Source: Hyphomicrobiaceae bacterium (GTDB lineage: Bacteria > Pseudomonadota > Alphaproteobacteria > Rhizobiales > Hyphomicrobiaceae). Taken from it: a DNA stretch of 64,000 nt. This document shows, one piece after another, positions 48,177-56,771 of the stretch. The stretch is taken from NCBI GenBank assembly GCA_022844275.1, contig JALHMB010000001.1, positions 930,001 through 994,000 on the forward strand. Reading direction: 5' to 3'. Within the stretch, counting starts at the first letter, position 1, and every line of letters begins with the position of its first letter. The notes beneath the pieces are model-generated. The model searched no databases. It was not told where the DNA came from and was given only the letters and a program-made list of their open reading frames with translations. The position numbers were made by a program, and so were the translations under genes.

Positions 48177-50192
48177 TCACCCCTTTCGCGTCAGAATTGT
48201 ATTGTCGGCCGGATCCCGGCTCGCCGTCCAGCCTGCCGGAACCAGCAGCGTCGAAGTGGGATCTTCGAGGAGTGCCGGCCCCGGGACCGACGCTCCCCGA
48301 CGCATCGCCGATCGGCTTTTCAGAACACCGTCATGCCATTCGCGATTGTCGAAGATGCGGATGCGGCCCTCCGCGACCGCCCCCGTCGCGCTTTCGGTCA
48401 GCAGTGGCAGCTCGCCCAGCGGCAGGATGATGCCGAGGCGGAAGGAGACGAACTCGATCGGCTTGTCGCTGTCCTTGCCGAAGAAGTAGATCCGATCGTG
48501 GGCGTCGAGGAAGCGCTGGCGCACGGTCTGCGCCGACAGGCCATCGATTTCTGTATCGCTGAACGTAACCGGCACCTCGAAGGCCTGGCCGACGAAACGC
48601 ATGTCGGCAGTGAATTCGAGCCGCAATGCGCCGGAAAGGCCGAGGGCCTTTGCGCGACCAGTCGCCCGCTCCTTCATCTCCGCAAAGACCGACCGGACGA
48701 GATCGGCCGCCTCCGGTCCCGCGCGCTCGCGGCGCGTCAGGCTTTCGAACATCACGAAGTCCGACGCGATCAATCCATAGGCCGAAATCACGCCGGCGGA
48801 CGGCGGAATGACGATGGTTTTGATGGCGAGTTCCTCGGCGATCGGCGCCGCGTGTAGCGGCCCCGCGCCGCCGAACGCGACCAGCGCATAGTCACGCGGA
48901 TCGTAGCCGCGTTCCGTCGAGATGAGCTGGATAGAACGCACGATGTTGGCGTTGGCGAGGCGCACGGCACTGTCGGCGGCAGCCTCTATGCTGAGGCCGA
49001 AGCGATCGGCAATCGGCTGCAGGGCGGCGGCGGCGGCCTTCGTATCGAGTTGCATCCGCCCGCCGAGGAACGCATCCGGACGGACAGTCTGGCGGATGAC
49101 ATGCGCGTCGGTGAGCGTCGGCAGCGTGCCGCCACGGCCATAGCAGGCCGGGCCCGGATCGGCGCCGGCCGAATGCGGTCCCACCCTGAGCATCCCGCCG
49201 TCGTCGACCCAGATGATCGAGCCGCCACCGGCGCCTACGGTGCTTATGTCGAGGAGCGGCACACGAACCGGCAGTCCATCGATCGCGAACGACGTGGTCA
49301 GCTGCGGCTTGCCGTCGACGACGACGCAGACGTCGGTCGATGTGCCGCCGATATCCAGCGTGATCAGGTTCGTGAAGCCCGAGCGCGCGGCCTGTCGCAC
49401 GGCGCCCATGACACCAGCCGCAGGCCCGGAAAGCAGCGCATTGATGGCGTTCGCGCGCATACCCGACGCCGGCAGGCGGCCGCCGTTCGACTGCATCACT
49501 GAAAAGCGGCCCTTGAAACCTTCGCGGCTCAGCCGATCTGAGAAGCGCGCGATGTAGCCATCGATGACGGGCTGCACGTAGGCCGACAGTGTCGTCGTCG
49601 AGGCGCGCTCGAACTCGCGAAACTCCCGTGTGATCTCGGATGAAATGGTGACGTGAAGTTGCGGCAGTTTCGCCGCCAGCAAATCCCGCAGCGCTCGCTC
49701 GTGCTCGGCGTTCACATAGGAATTCAGCAGGCAGATGGCGACCGCCTGGAAGCCGCCGGCCGCCAATGCCGGCACGAGGTCGTGTGCGGCGCGGTCGAGG
49801 TCGAGCGGAGTGAGGATCGAGCCGTCGGCGAGAATCCTTTCTGCCACCTCGAAGCTCGCCGCTCTCGCCACGATGGGAGCCGGCTTCTGATACTCCAGAT
49901 CATAGATGTTGTGGCGGCCGTGGCGCTCGAGGATGAGAATGTCCCGAAAGCCCTTCGTCGTGACGAAGGCGGTCGGATATCCTTTCCGCTCGAGCACTGC
50001 GTTGGTCGCGACAGTCGATCCGTGAGCGAGGTCGTCAATCGCAGCGAACGGTATGCCGCTCTCGATGATCGCGTTGATTGCACCAAGATCCGGCGACTTC
50101 GGAACACTGGGCACCTTGGTGACGCTGACGCCATTAGGTCCGATCGCAACCAGGTCCGTGAACGTACCACCCACCTCGACACCGACGCGCAT
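48177..50192 (-). CDS. hyuA: Hydantoinase A/oxoprolinase family protein, first pair
   Basis: A 671-residue A subunit starting MRVGVEVGGTFTDLVAIGPN, with LAHGSTVATNAVLERKG and an inner LDIGGTSTDVCVVVDG motif. It is the first gene of the operon hyuA-hyuB-hyuA-hyuB-dctQ-dctM-amidase. The ATG at 50192 follows GCGGGTGGC. A palindromic dyad about 60 bp upstream is shared with the regulator gene at 51.9 kb, suggesting control by the XRE-cupin protein. Confidence 0.92.
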   Translation of the reverse strand: MRVGVEVGGTFTDLVAIGPNGVSVTKVPSVPKSPDLGAINAIIESGIPFAAIDDLAHGSTVATNAVLERKGYPTAFVTTKGFRDILILERHGRHNIYDLEYQKPAPIVARAASFEVAERILADGSILTPLDLDRAAHDLVPALAAGGFQAVAICLLNSYVNAEHERALRDLLAAKLPQLHVTISSEITREFREFERASTTTLSAYVQPVIDGYIARFSDRLSREGFKGRFSVMQSNGGRLPASGMRANAINALLSGPAAGVMGAVRQAARSGFTNLITLDIGGTSTDVCVVVDGKPQLTTSFAIDGLPVRVPLLDISTVGAGGGSIIWVDDGGMLRVGPHSAGADPGPACYGRGGTLPTLTDAHVIRQTVRPDAFLGGRMQLDTKAAAAALQPIADRFGLSIEAAADSAVRLANANIVRSIQLISTERGYDPRDYALVAFGGAGPLHAAPIAEELAIKTIVIPPSAGVISAYGLIASDFVMFESLTRRERAGPEAADLVRSVFAEMKERATGRAKALGLSGALRLEFTADMRFVGQAFEVPVTFSDTEIDGLSAQTVRQRFLDAHDRIYFFGKDSDKPIEFVSFRLGIILPLGELPLLTESATGAVAEGRIRIFDNREWHDGVLKSRSAMRRGASVPGPALLEDPTSTLLVPAGWTASRDPADNTILTRKG

Positions 50193-50252
50193 GCCACCCG
50201 CTTCCTATGTGCTCCGGCGGAGGCCTCCCCCCAACCGGACAGCATCAGAAAT

Positions 50253-50268
50253 TTTCACCACAGTGAAA
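50253..50268. promoter_or_regulatory. Dyad TTTCA-N6-TGAAA, candidate XRE-cupin operator (site 1)
   Basis: TTTCACCACAGTGAAA; the arms extend to TTTTCAC and GTGAAAA around CACA. It lies 61-76 bp upstream of the first hyuA. Its reverse complement, TTTCACTGTGGTGAAA, matches the site before the XRE-cupin gene at 15 of 16 positions. Confidence 0.65.
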
Positions 50269-50428
50269 AAATATCAGAACGCCAGACCCGCGCAAGTCGT
50301 AATGCCGTGCACAATTGTCGCGTCGTGCCCATGTTGCTGGCACGCTCCAGCGCTTGATGATCCTGTCAGGACCGCAAGCGCTTCGTTAGCGGATATCGGG
50401 CCCGCCGCAAAACAAATGTCGCTTAGCC

Positions 50429-51721
50429 TCAGGCCAGCCCGCCGTCCTGCATACTGTACCACGCGACGATCGCGGCGAAGTACGCCTGACGCAAACCATG
50501 CAATGGCAGCGGCTTGATGGTCATAGGTGGACGCGGCAGCGTATTGGGACGGCCGGTTGCCACGTAGTCCGCCATCGCGCGGCCCATCGCCGTCTGGACA
50601 CCGACACCGCGCCCCATGCATCCGATGTCGATGAGAAGTCCTGGCTCGGGCTCATGAAGATGGGGCAGAAAATCCTGCGTGATCGCGACGCGACCGCACC
50701 AGCGATAGGCAATGGGGACGTCGCGCGCCTGCGGGAACAGCTTGCCGATGATCCGCTCGAGGTGCGACCAGTCTTTGTCGGATTTCGGCTCGCGATACGG
50801 TCCGCGGCCACCCATCAGTAAACGATTCTGGTGGTCAAGCCGGAAATAAAAAAGGAGCTGGCGTGTATCGGACGAGACATGCCCTTCGGGCAGGATCGCA
50901 GCGGCGAGATTGCTCGATAAAGGTTCCGTTGCGACCTGATAGGAATTGGGCGCGATGATCGTCGTGGAGAGGCGCGGCACCAAGCCTGCACCATAGGCAT
51001 TCGTACACACGACGACCCGATCTGCCGAAACCCGTGCGCCGCTCTCAGTCGTCGCGATCCACTTGCCGCCGTTGCGCGCGAGAGCGGTAACGGGACTACG
51101 GCCATAGATCGATGCGCCTGCCCCCAATGCGGCGCGCGCCAGACCACGCGCAAATGCCAGCGGCTGTATGGCGCCGCCTCGCGGATCGACCCAGCCGCCG
51201 AGATATCGGTCGCTGCCGATCAGACCGCTGGCTGCTGCGGAATCTAGGATGCGCGCGCCGGCCACGCCGCGCCGCTGCCACTGCTCGGCGCGACGCTTGA
51301 CCAGTTCGACACCGGCCGGCGTATGAGCTGCTTGAATCCAGCCCGACCGCTTCCGCGGCACATCCATACGGTATCGCTCGATCAGATCGAATACAGTGTC
51401 GGCTGTCCCGGCGCCGAATGCCGCAAGCCGCCCGCCGATCTCCGGCCCGAATTTCTCCTCAAGCTCGTCGGGATCGTATTTCAGGCCGGGAATGACCTGG
51501 CCGCCATTGCGACCGGACCCGCCCCATCCCGGCTCCTGCGCCTCGAGCACAACGATCTCAGTCCCGCGCTCGGCAAGGTGCAGAGCCGTCGAGAGGCCGG
51601 CGTAGCCAGCACCGATGACCACCACGTCGGCCGATCGACTCTCGTTCAGCGGCGGCGTCGCCGGCGCCGGCGGTGCTGTCGCTGCCCACAACGATGGACT
51701 GAGAGGGAACGGCTCCGACAT
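50429..51721 (-). CDS. FAD-dependent amine/amino-acid oxidoreductase (DAO family, PuuB-like)
   Basis: A flavoprotein of about 430 residues in the D-amino-acid oxidase/glycine oxidase superfamily. The FAD motif is VVVIGAGYAGLSTALHLAERG near the N-terminus, followed by GGSGRNGGQVIPGLKY, as in gamma-glutamylputrescine oxidase (PuuB) and related enzymes. The ATG at 51721 gives the usual N-terminus; another in-frame ATG lies at 51736. It probably oxidises a primary or secondary amine to an aldehyde with O2. It is divergent from the XRE-cupin regulator and lies downstream-facing the hyu operon (236 bp gap). Confidence 0.87.
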   Translation of the reverse strand: MSEPFPLSPSLWAATAPPAPATPPLNESRSADVVVIGAGYAGLSTALHLAERGTEIVVLEAQEPGWGGSGRNGGQVIPGLKYDPDELEEKFGPEIGGRLAAFGAGTADTVFDLIERYRMDVPRKRSGWIQAAHTPAGVELVKRRAEQWQRRGVAGARILDSAAASGLIGSDRYLGGWVDPRGGAIQPLAFARGLARAALGAGASIYGRSPVTALARNGGKWIATTESGARVSADRVVVCTNAYGAGLVPRLSTTIIAPNSYQVATEPLSSNLAAAILPEGHVSSDTRQLLFYFRLDHQNRLLMGGRGPYREPKSDKDWSHLERIIGKLFPQARDVPIAYRWCGRVAITQDFLPHLHEPEPGLLIDIGCMGRGVGVQTAMGRAMADYVATGRPNTLPRPPMTIKPLPLHGLRQAYFAAIVAWYSMQDGGLA

Positions 51722-51877
51722 GATGACCGCGGTCATGGACTGCGTGCGACATAACGAGCACGCGTCTCGTCATGACAATCTGACCGCCCGATAGAAGACT
51801 CTTGACGTTTGTGCGGCGCGTGCCTTTTGTTCGTAGGTGTCAGTATGCCATCGGAGCAGGAGTTCCGGCAATCAAAA

Positions 51878-51893
51878 TTTCACTGTGGTGAAG
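51878..51893. promoter_or_regulatory. Dyad TTTCA-N6-TGAA(A), candidate XRE-cupin operator (site 2)
   Basis: TTTCACTGTGGTGAAG lies between the divergent oxidase and XRE-cupin genes, 16-31 bp before the chosen regulator start. Near-identity to site 1 in the opposite orientation supports autoregulation. Confidence 0.65.
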
Positions 51894-51908
51894 GCAAGCC
51901 TCAGCGCC

Positions 51909-52556
51909 ATGAACATGTCCAAAGCGGTCGCCGACCGAATAAGCACAAACCAGGAGATCGATCGCGTGGTCGGCGAGCGCATTCGCGAGCTTCGTCGGGC
52001 GCGCGGTCTTTCGCTCGAGATCGTGGCCGACCGCTGCGACGTATCGATCGGATTTCTGAGCCAGATCGAGCGCGGGATGTCCTCGCCATCGCTGAAACTC
52101 CTGACGACGCTGGCCGACGTGCTCGATGTGCATTTCGGCACACTGTTCGTCACCGACGAGTCGGCAACGGTCGAGCCATCATCGCTTCCCCGAAAGGGCA
52201 AAGGCAAAAAGTCAGCGCCGACCTCAGTCGTCATGAGGGCGGGAAAGGGACCACGTCTGAAATTGTGGCGATCGGGCATTCACAAGCAACTGCTGACGGA
52301 GCCCGGTGCTCAGCTGCCCTTCAGCTATTTCACCATGCACATGGAGCCCGGCGCTACGTCGGGCGAGCAGCTTTATCAGCACTCGGGGAACGAAGCGGGT
52401 CTGGTGCTCGTGGGCCGCCTCAGTCTCACGGTCGAGGATCAGACATGGCTCCTCAGCGAGGGCGATAGCTTCTTCTTTGCGAGCCACAAGCCACACAGGT
52501 TCGTCAATCCGAGCCGTGGCCGCACCAGCGTCGTCATGGTTCACACGCCGACCTGA
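51909..52556 (+). CDS. XRE family regulator with C-terminal cupin domain (PuuR-like)
   Basis: A regulator of about 215 residues. The N-terminal XRE helix-turn-helix covers VGERIRELRRARGLSLEIVADRCDVSIGFLSQIERGMSSPSLKLL (given here as a span, residues about 18-62). A cupin fold follows from about residue 110 (HSGNEAGLVLVGRLSL and DSFFFASHKPHRF) and should bind a small effector. PuuR, a polyamine-pathway repressor, has this layout, in keeping with the adjacent PuuB-like oxidase. An in-frame start at 51837 would put the operator dyad inside the gene, so the ATG at 51909 (or 51915) is preferred. Confidence 0.85.
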   Translation: MNMSKAVADRISTNQEIDRVVGERIRELRRARGLSLEIVADRCDVSIGFLSQIERGMSSPSLKLLTTLADVLDVHFGTLFVTDESATVEPSSLPRKGKGKKSAPTSVVMRAGKGPRLKLWRSGIHKQLLTEPGAQLPFSYFTMHMEPGATSGEQLYQHSGNEAGLVLVGRLSLTVEDQTWLLSEGDSFFFASHKPHRFVNPSRGRTSVVMVHTPT

Positions 52557-52929
52557 GGCGGGCCAGTATGCCCGCAGCCAGGGCCGGGGTGTTTCGAAGT
52601 TGGGAGGCACGCCACCAGATCGGTGCTACACCACATAGAGGCCTTTGGTCTCTGTTTGGTTGCTTCGGCGGCAACAACATACATAGATGAAGGATCAAAC
52701 ACTTACGTCGAAGTCGACTTGAGGAGCAAAACCAACTTGTATCCACCATAAAAGGGAAAGTTTGCGGTGTTTGGGTGGAGGAAGTCCAAGACCCAGCGAT
52801 GCACGAAATCCGCTACCTGGACAAGCTGGTCGATGAACCGGCGAAGGTAGGCCGATGGATAAGATCCCCGCCGCCACTGAGCCTAGGCAATGCGCCGTTC
52901 AGCGACTGCGTGCGATCCTCAGACGAGAA
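52557..52929. other. Intergenic stretch, no gene recognised
   Basis: A 373-bp gap between the XRE-cupin gene and a convergent beta-propeller gene. It is less GC-rich than its surroundings near 52660-52760. No protein pattern, RNA gene or clear terminator was seen. Confidence 0.5.
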
Positions 52930-53562
52930 CTATCGCTTGGGCTTGCGCACGGTACGGACCTTGCCGCTGGGGCCGCCGCCGCAGAAAAAGAGATCGCCGC
53001 CATCGGATTCTAGGCCAGACACGACGATGCCGTCCGGCATTGCAATCAGCTCCAGAACTTCGCCCGATTGGGGATCAATCCGCCGGATATCACTGTTCTC
53101 CTCTTCCCACGTGCCGTGCCAAAGCTCCTTGCCTACCCACGTGACACCGGTGACAAAGCGGTTAGCCTCGATGGTGCGGAGAATCTTTCCGCTATCGGGA
53201 TCGACTTGATGGATCTTTCGTCTCCGATGCTGACCAACCCAGAGCGAACCTTCGGCCCAAGCCATGCCTGAAGCGCCGCCTTCGGGCGCAGGAATGCTCG
53301 CGACGACGCGACCGCTCTCTGGATCAACTTTCTGTATGCGGTCGCCTGAAAGCTGAAACAGGTGCTTGCCGTCGTATGCGGTTCCGGCATGCGCCGGGAC
53401 ATCGAGCGAGCGGACGATCGCACCGCTCTCGGGATTGACCGCCTTCATCGAATCTCCGGCCGCGATCCAAATGTTTGTGCCGTCATAACTCACTCCGGCC
53501 ACCTCGCTCACTTCAGGAAACGGACCGTATTCGCGGGAGATGTGTGCTGCTGAGCGCTTCAT
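52930..53562 (-). CDS. Small beta-propeller (YncE/glutaminyl-cyclotransferase-like) repeat protein
   Basis: A 210-residue protein without a signal peptide, made of about five repeats of 40 residues. Each repeat has the pattern G-xLWVG...I-x-VDP-SG-xVL, for example [22 protein letters not shown]. Such repeats form beta-propeller blades as in YncE, Vgb-type lyases or glutamine cyclotransferases. No catalytic residues could be assigned. It lies 38 bp after the regulator gene at 53601, so the two probably form an operon. A short propeller of this size may dimerise (inference). Confidence 0.75.
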   Translation of the reverse strand: MKRSAAHISREYGPFPEVSEVAGVSYDGTNIWIAAGDSMKAVNPESGAIVRSLDVPAHAGTAYDGKHLFQLSGDRIQKVDPESGRVVASIPAPEGGASGMAWAEGSLWVGQHRRRKIHQVDPDSGKILRTIEANRFVTGVTWVGKELWHGTWEEENSDIRRIDPQSGEVLELIAMPDGIVVSGLESDGGDLFFCGGGPSGKVRTVRKPKR

Positions 53563-53600
53563 GATCTACCTACTATCGTCATATGCATCGTGTTGGCAGC

Positions 53601-54821
53601 CTAGCTGGCGGACAACGCAGCAGGGAGTAACAAGCTTGTCGGGAAACCAGGGACGGGAGGCGCCATCCACCGGCGCGCCCGCGCCTTGCCGACGGACTGC
53701 ACCTTGCCGGCAGCGAGAAGCTCATAGAGTGCGCGCTGCACGGTCCGCTGGCTTGCTCCGAGGGCCAGTGCGAGGGCCGAACTCGACCAACGCTCGCCAT
53801 CGCCGAGGAGCGCCAGAACATGTGCATTGGCGTCCTCTGTTAATGGCGCAAGGACGACAAGCCCCTGTCCCCTGCGCGGTTCGAGTACGAAGCCTTCGCG
53901 GGTTGCAACGATGGTGGCGACCGCGCTGAGTATTTTCCGCAGTCTGCCGATTTCAACGCGCAAACGCGCGCGATGTGAGTCATCCACGTGCCGCGCGCGG
54001 AATGCGCGGGAAAGCAACATTTCCCTTGACGCGCTGTGGGGAAATGCTTCCGCAAGTGTACGCACCAGAGCAAACAAAACGGGGCGCGTCGCGAGCGATA
54101 TCACTTGGTCTGATTGAACGACGGCGTGGCGGCAAGCATCGACGATGAGGACCCCAGATCCCACTAGTGCCTCGACATCGCCGAGCCGCAGCCTCTCCTC
54201 ATCGCCACGCGCAATTGCGCGCAAGACAGGAAGATCGAGGTTCTCGGCGACTCCTTCGACTTCAGCAATCAACGAGGGGATGCGGGACTCTTGCGCGAAG
54301 GTGGCTGCACGCTCGAGCGCACGGCGGGCCTCTTTGATACGCAGCCGCCGCATCGCGATGCCGGCGTTGACGACGTCGAAGGATGCCAACGAAGCATGAG
54401 ACAGATGCGCGGTATCCAATGTTGCGAGTAGCCGCTCGGATTCATCCAAACGTCCGAGCAATAGCAAATAGCGGGCCTTCAGATAGCGTGCGTGCGCCGC
54501 ATTGACGTAATCCCCATTGCGGCTGAGCGCCTGATAGGCAGCATCGAGCGGCTTCATGGGCCAGCGGAGATCGCGGCTGACTAGGGCGATTTCCGCTTCC
54601 GCAGTGACGCATCGCGCGCGAGCAACCGCCTCTCTGGGAGCATATGCACGGGCCGCCTGTCGCAACAGCACCCTTGCCCGGGCGAGATCGCCAAGCTGCG
54701 CCATGGCAATGCCGCGCAGGGCCAGTGCCGGCGGATCATCCCGCAGGGCGATGTAGTTCAAGGCGCCGAGGGCATCACCAGATGCGAGCGCCCGAGCGCC
54801 AGCTGCAATAAGCGAGTCCAT
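53601..54821 (-). CDS. TPR-like transcriptional regulator with two DNA-binding modules
   Basis: A 406-residue protein. Residues 1-190 are helical repeats of TPR character (ALRGIAMAQLGDLARARVLL, AHARYLKARYLLLLGRLDESERLL). Residues about 220-310 resemble an OmpR/SARP-like winged helix (SASREMLLSRAFRARHVDDSHRARLRVEIGRLRKIL). The C-terminal 80 residues look like a second helix-turn-helix (LALGASQRTVQRALYELLAAGKV). It is divergent from the DUF899 gene across a region with a perfect inverted repeat, and heads an operon with the small propeller gene. The ligand and targets are unknown. Domain naming rests on visual pattern only. Confidence 0.7.
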   Translation of the reverse strand: MDSLIAAGARALASGDALGALNYIALRDDPPALALRGIAMAQLGDLARARVLLRQAARAYAPREAVARARCVTAEAEIALVSRDLRWPMKPLDAAYQALSRNGDYVNAAHARYLKARYLLLLGRLDESERLLATLDTAHLSHASLASFDVVNAGIAMRRLRIKEARRALERAATFAQESRIPSLIAEVEGVAENLDLPVLRAIARGDEERLRLGDVEALVGSGVLIVDACRHAVVQSDQVISLATRPVLFALVRTLAEAFPHSASREMLLSRAFRARHVDDSHRARLRVEIGRLRKILSAVATIVATREGFVLEPRRGQGLVVLAPLTEDANAHVLALLGDGERWSSSALALALGASQRTVQRALYELLAAGKVQSVGKARARRWMAPPVPGFPTSLLLPAALSAS

Positions 54822-54879
54822 GAGAATCCCGACGCACTTGTCACTCCCAGCGAGAGCTTGGGGGGCACTATAGCTCGAT

Positions 54880-54904
54880 CATGATCAATGCCAGAGTGAT
54901 CATG
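54880..54904. promoter_or_regulatory. Inverted repeat in the regulator-DUF899 divergent region
   Basis: CATGATCA (54880-54887) and TGATCATG (54897-54904) form perfect 8-bp arms with a 9-bp spacer. It lies 44 bp before the DUF899 start and is a likely binding site for the adjacent regulator. Confidence 0.5.
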
Positions 54905-54948
54905 GCCAATGTGGCCCTGCCGCTCTGGAACGCAAGCGGAGAACCATT

Positions 54949-55698
54949 ATGACCACGAATGCAATCGTATCACGGGTGACGTGGCTGGAAGCGCGACGTG
55001 ATCTCCTTGCGGCAGAGAAGGACCTGACGCGCCGCGGCGACCGGGTCGCCGAGTTACGGCGAAAGCTGCCATGGGTGCACGTCGAGAAGCCATACGTGTT
55101 CGAAGGCCCGAACGGCGGGATCACGCTGGCCGATCTGTTCGCCGGCCGCAGCCAGCTCCTGGTGCAGCACTTCATGCTGGGGCCGGGTTGGACGGAAGGA
55201 TGCAAAAGCTGCTCCTACATGGCCGACCACGCCGATGGCATGACACCCCATCTCGCGCAGCGCGGCGTCACCTTCGTCGCCGTCTCGCGCGCCCCTTACG
55301 TCGAGATCGAACGCTTCCATCGACGCATGGGCTGGCGCTTCAATTGGGTGTCCTCGAACGCGAACAGCTTCAATCACGATTTCCGGGTGAGCTTCACACC
55401 GGAGGAAATCGCCACGGGCAAAATCGACTACAACTTCGGCGGATCTCCGCACCGCAATGACGAACTGCCTGGCGTCAGCGCATTCGTGAAGGATGAAGCC
55501 GGTGAGGTGTTTCACACCTATTCCACTTACGGGCGAGGCGTCGAGGTGATGATGGGTGCCTATCGCATGCTCGACTTGACGTCCAAGGGCCGTGCGGAGG
55601 AAGGCCTTTCCCACACCATGCAGTGGGTACGCCACCATGATCGCTATGAGCTGGATACACCAAGTCAGACAGCCTCCTGCTGCAGCGGGCAACAATGA
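54949..55698 (+). CDS. DUF899 family thioredoxin-like protein
   Basis: A 249-residue protein of the DUF899 (COG4312) family. It has LAAEKDLTRRGDRVAELRRKLPWV near the N-terminus, LVQHFMLGPGWTEGCKSCSYMADHADG with two cysteines at the thioredoxin-like site, then FRVSFTPEE and VFHTYSTYGRGVE. Members have a thioredoxin fold and are thought to be redox or carrier proteins without a settled function. The ATG follows GGAGAACC. Its stop overlaps the next small gene (ATGA). Confidence 0.9.
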   Translation: MTTNAIVSRVTWLEARRDLLAAEKDLTRRGDRVAELRRKLPWVHVEKPYVFEGPNGGITLADLFAGRSQLLVQHFMLGPGWTEGCKSCSYMADHADGMTPHLAQRGVTFVAVSRAPYVEIERFHRRMGWRFNWVSSNANSFNHDFRVSFTPEEIATGKIDYNFGGSPHRNDELPGVSAFVKDEAGEVFHTYSTYGRGVEVMMGAYRMLDLTSKGRAEEGLSHTMQWVRHHDRYELDTPSQTASCCSGQQ

Positions 55699-55985
55699 GG
55701 GCTCCCATGCGCAAGTCCGCACTTGGTGTTGCCGGAGACGGCTGCACCAGACGTGGCGAAGCAGCGGGGTGTCCCGCTGCACGCTTTCTCTCCCTCGCTG
55801 CGGCGCCCACTTTTGGGATCATGGCGCTGTGGTCCAGCCTCGGCGACGCATCCGCAGACGCGATGTGCGTCAGCGGCGGCAGAGCGTTTCCTCTGAGTGG
55901 CATGACGATCATGTACGCGCTGATGAGCGCATTTCACGTGCCGCCATGGCTGGCTATGTTGTCCATGATGCGGCACGACACGTGA
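55695..55985 (+). CDS. Small membrane protein coupled to DUF899 gene
   Basis: A 96-residue protein with two hydrophobic segments (RFLSLAAAPTFGIMALWSS and SGMTIMYALMSAFHVPPWLAMLS) joined by a loop with one Cys. Its ATG overlaps the DUF899 stop by ATGA, which supports translation. Proteins of this size and pattern are, from memory, found next to DUF2182 membrane proteins, but no DUF2182 gene is seen in this window. A second in-frame ATG lies at 55710. Confidence 0.65.
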   Translation: MRAPMRKSALGVAGDGCTRRGEAAGCPAARFLSLAAAPTFGIMALWSSLGDASADAMCVSGGRAFPLSGMTIMYALMSAFHVPPWLAMLSMMRHDT

Positions 55986-56319
55986 AAGCCGCAGCCCAGA
56001 ATGTCACGCAGGGCAGGAGCTCCGGCATGTAGCCCTCGATCAGGCAAGGCCCACACCATACTCCGGGAAGAGGCAGAAGCGGCATCACTTCCACCGCTTG
56101 GCCCGAACGCCGACGCGGAAACTCGGCGGTGATCAAGTCAATGAATGCAATGGCACATGTGACCGCACTTGAACTCGCCGCCTCCGGCGTGACAGGCCAG
56201 AATTATTCAAGCACTATAGACGATATTAGGAACGATTTCTCGATCGGCTGCCTAAGGTGCTGGCGGCGTGTTGGGGAGGATGACGTGCGCCAAGGAACTC
56301 GAGACGACGCGATGACCCA
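55986..56319. other. Intergenic stretch, no gene recognised
   Basis: A 334-bp stretch after the small membrane protein. Open frames exist on both strands, but none has a clear ribosome site or a known pattern. It may contain decayed sequence of the missing 5' part of the following CobW remnant. Confidence 0.45.
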
Positions 56320-56766
56320 ATGGGAGGACTTTCGCTTCTGACCATCTCGACTGAAGTCGAATGTCGGCTCCCAAAGCCACAACGGATCTATCCGGCGCTA
56401 GTTCTCCAAGGCGCGCATCGGGCCGCTGCAGTGCGGCACGACGAACTCGCTCATGCCCAGCCGGGCACGTTCTTCAATGCGACAGTCCCGATGGAGGAAG
56501 CGCTCGATCTCGACGACCTCAATACGATCCTCGGACATCTGCCCGCGAGCGTGCATCGCGTCAAAGGGTTCTTCACCGATATTGCAATCGGGCGGACGAT
56601 GCGCGTCCAGTGCGTCGCCGCAAGGCGCTCGATCTCACCGTGTCCGCACTCCGCGGACAACCCGCCGCCTGCGTTGGTGGCAATCGGCACTGATCGCAAA
56701 GATCTCGACCGGGTTCGCTTGCAGCTTGCGACTCTGGGCGCCGCCACCGATGTGGGGGATGATTGA
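56320..56766 (+). pseudogene. C-terminal remnant of a CobW/P47K-type GTPase
   Basis: About 115 codons resemble only the CobW C-terminal domain: HDELAHAQPGTFFNATVPM, then LDLDDLNTILGHLPASVHRVKGFF, and a final ALVAIGTDRKDLDRVRLQL. The RxKGF motif is diagnostic. The N-terminal GTPase part with its Walker A (GxxGxGKT) and CxCC motif is absent from the sequence before it, where a full gene would need about 600 bp more. It ends at the start of the dimethylglycine-dehydrogenase-like gene. A short stand-alone domain is possible, but truncation is more likely. Confidence 0.55.
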
Positions 56767-56771
56767 TCCGT

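Noticed and set aside
56129-56341. 70-codon open frame before the CobW remnant
   Set aside because: No ribosome site or pattern, and its frame does not continue the CobW domain.
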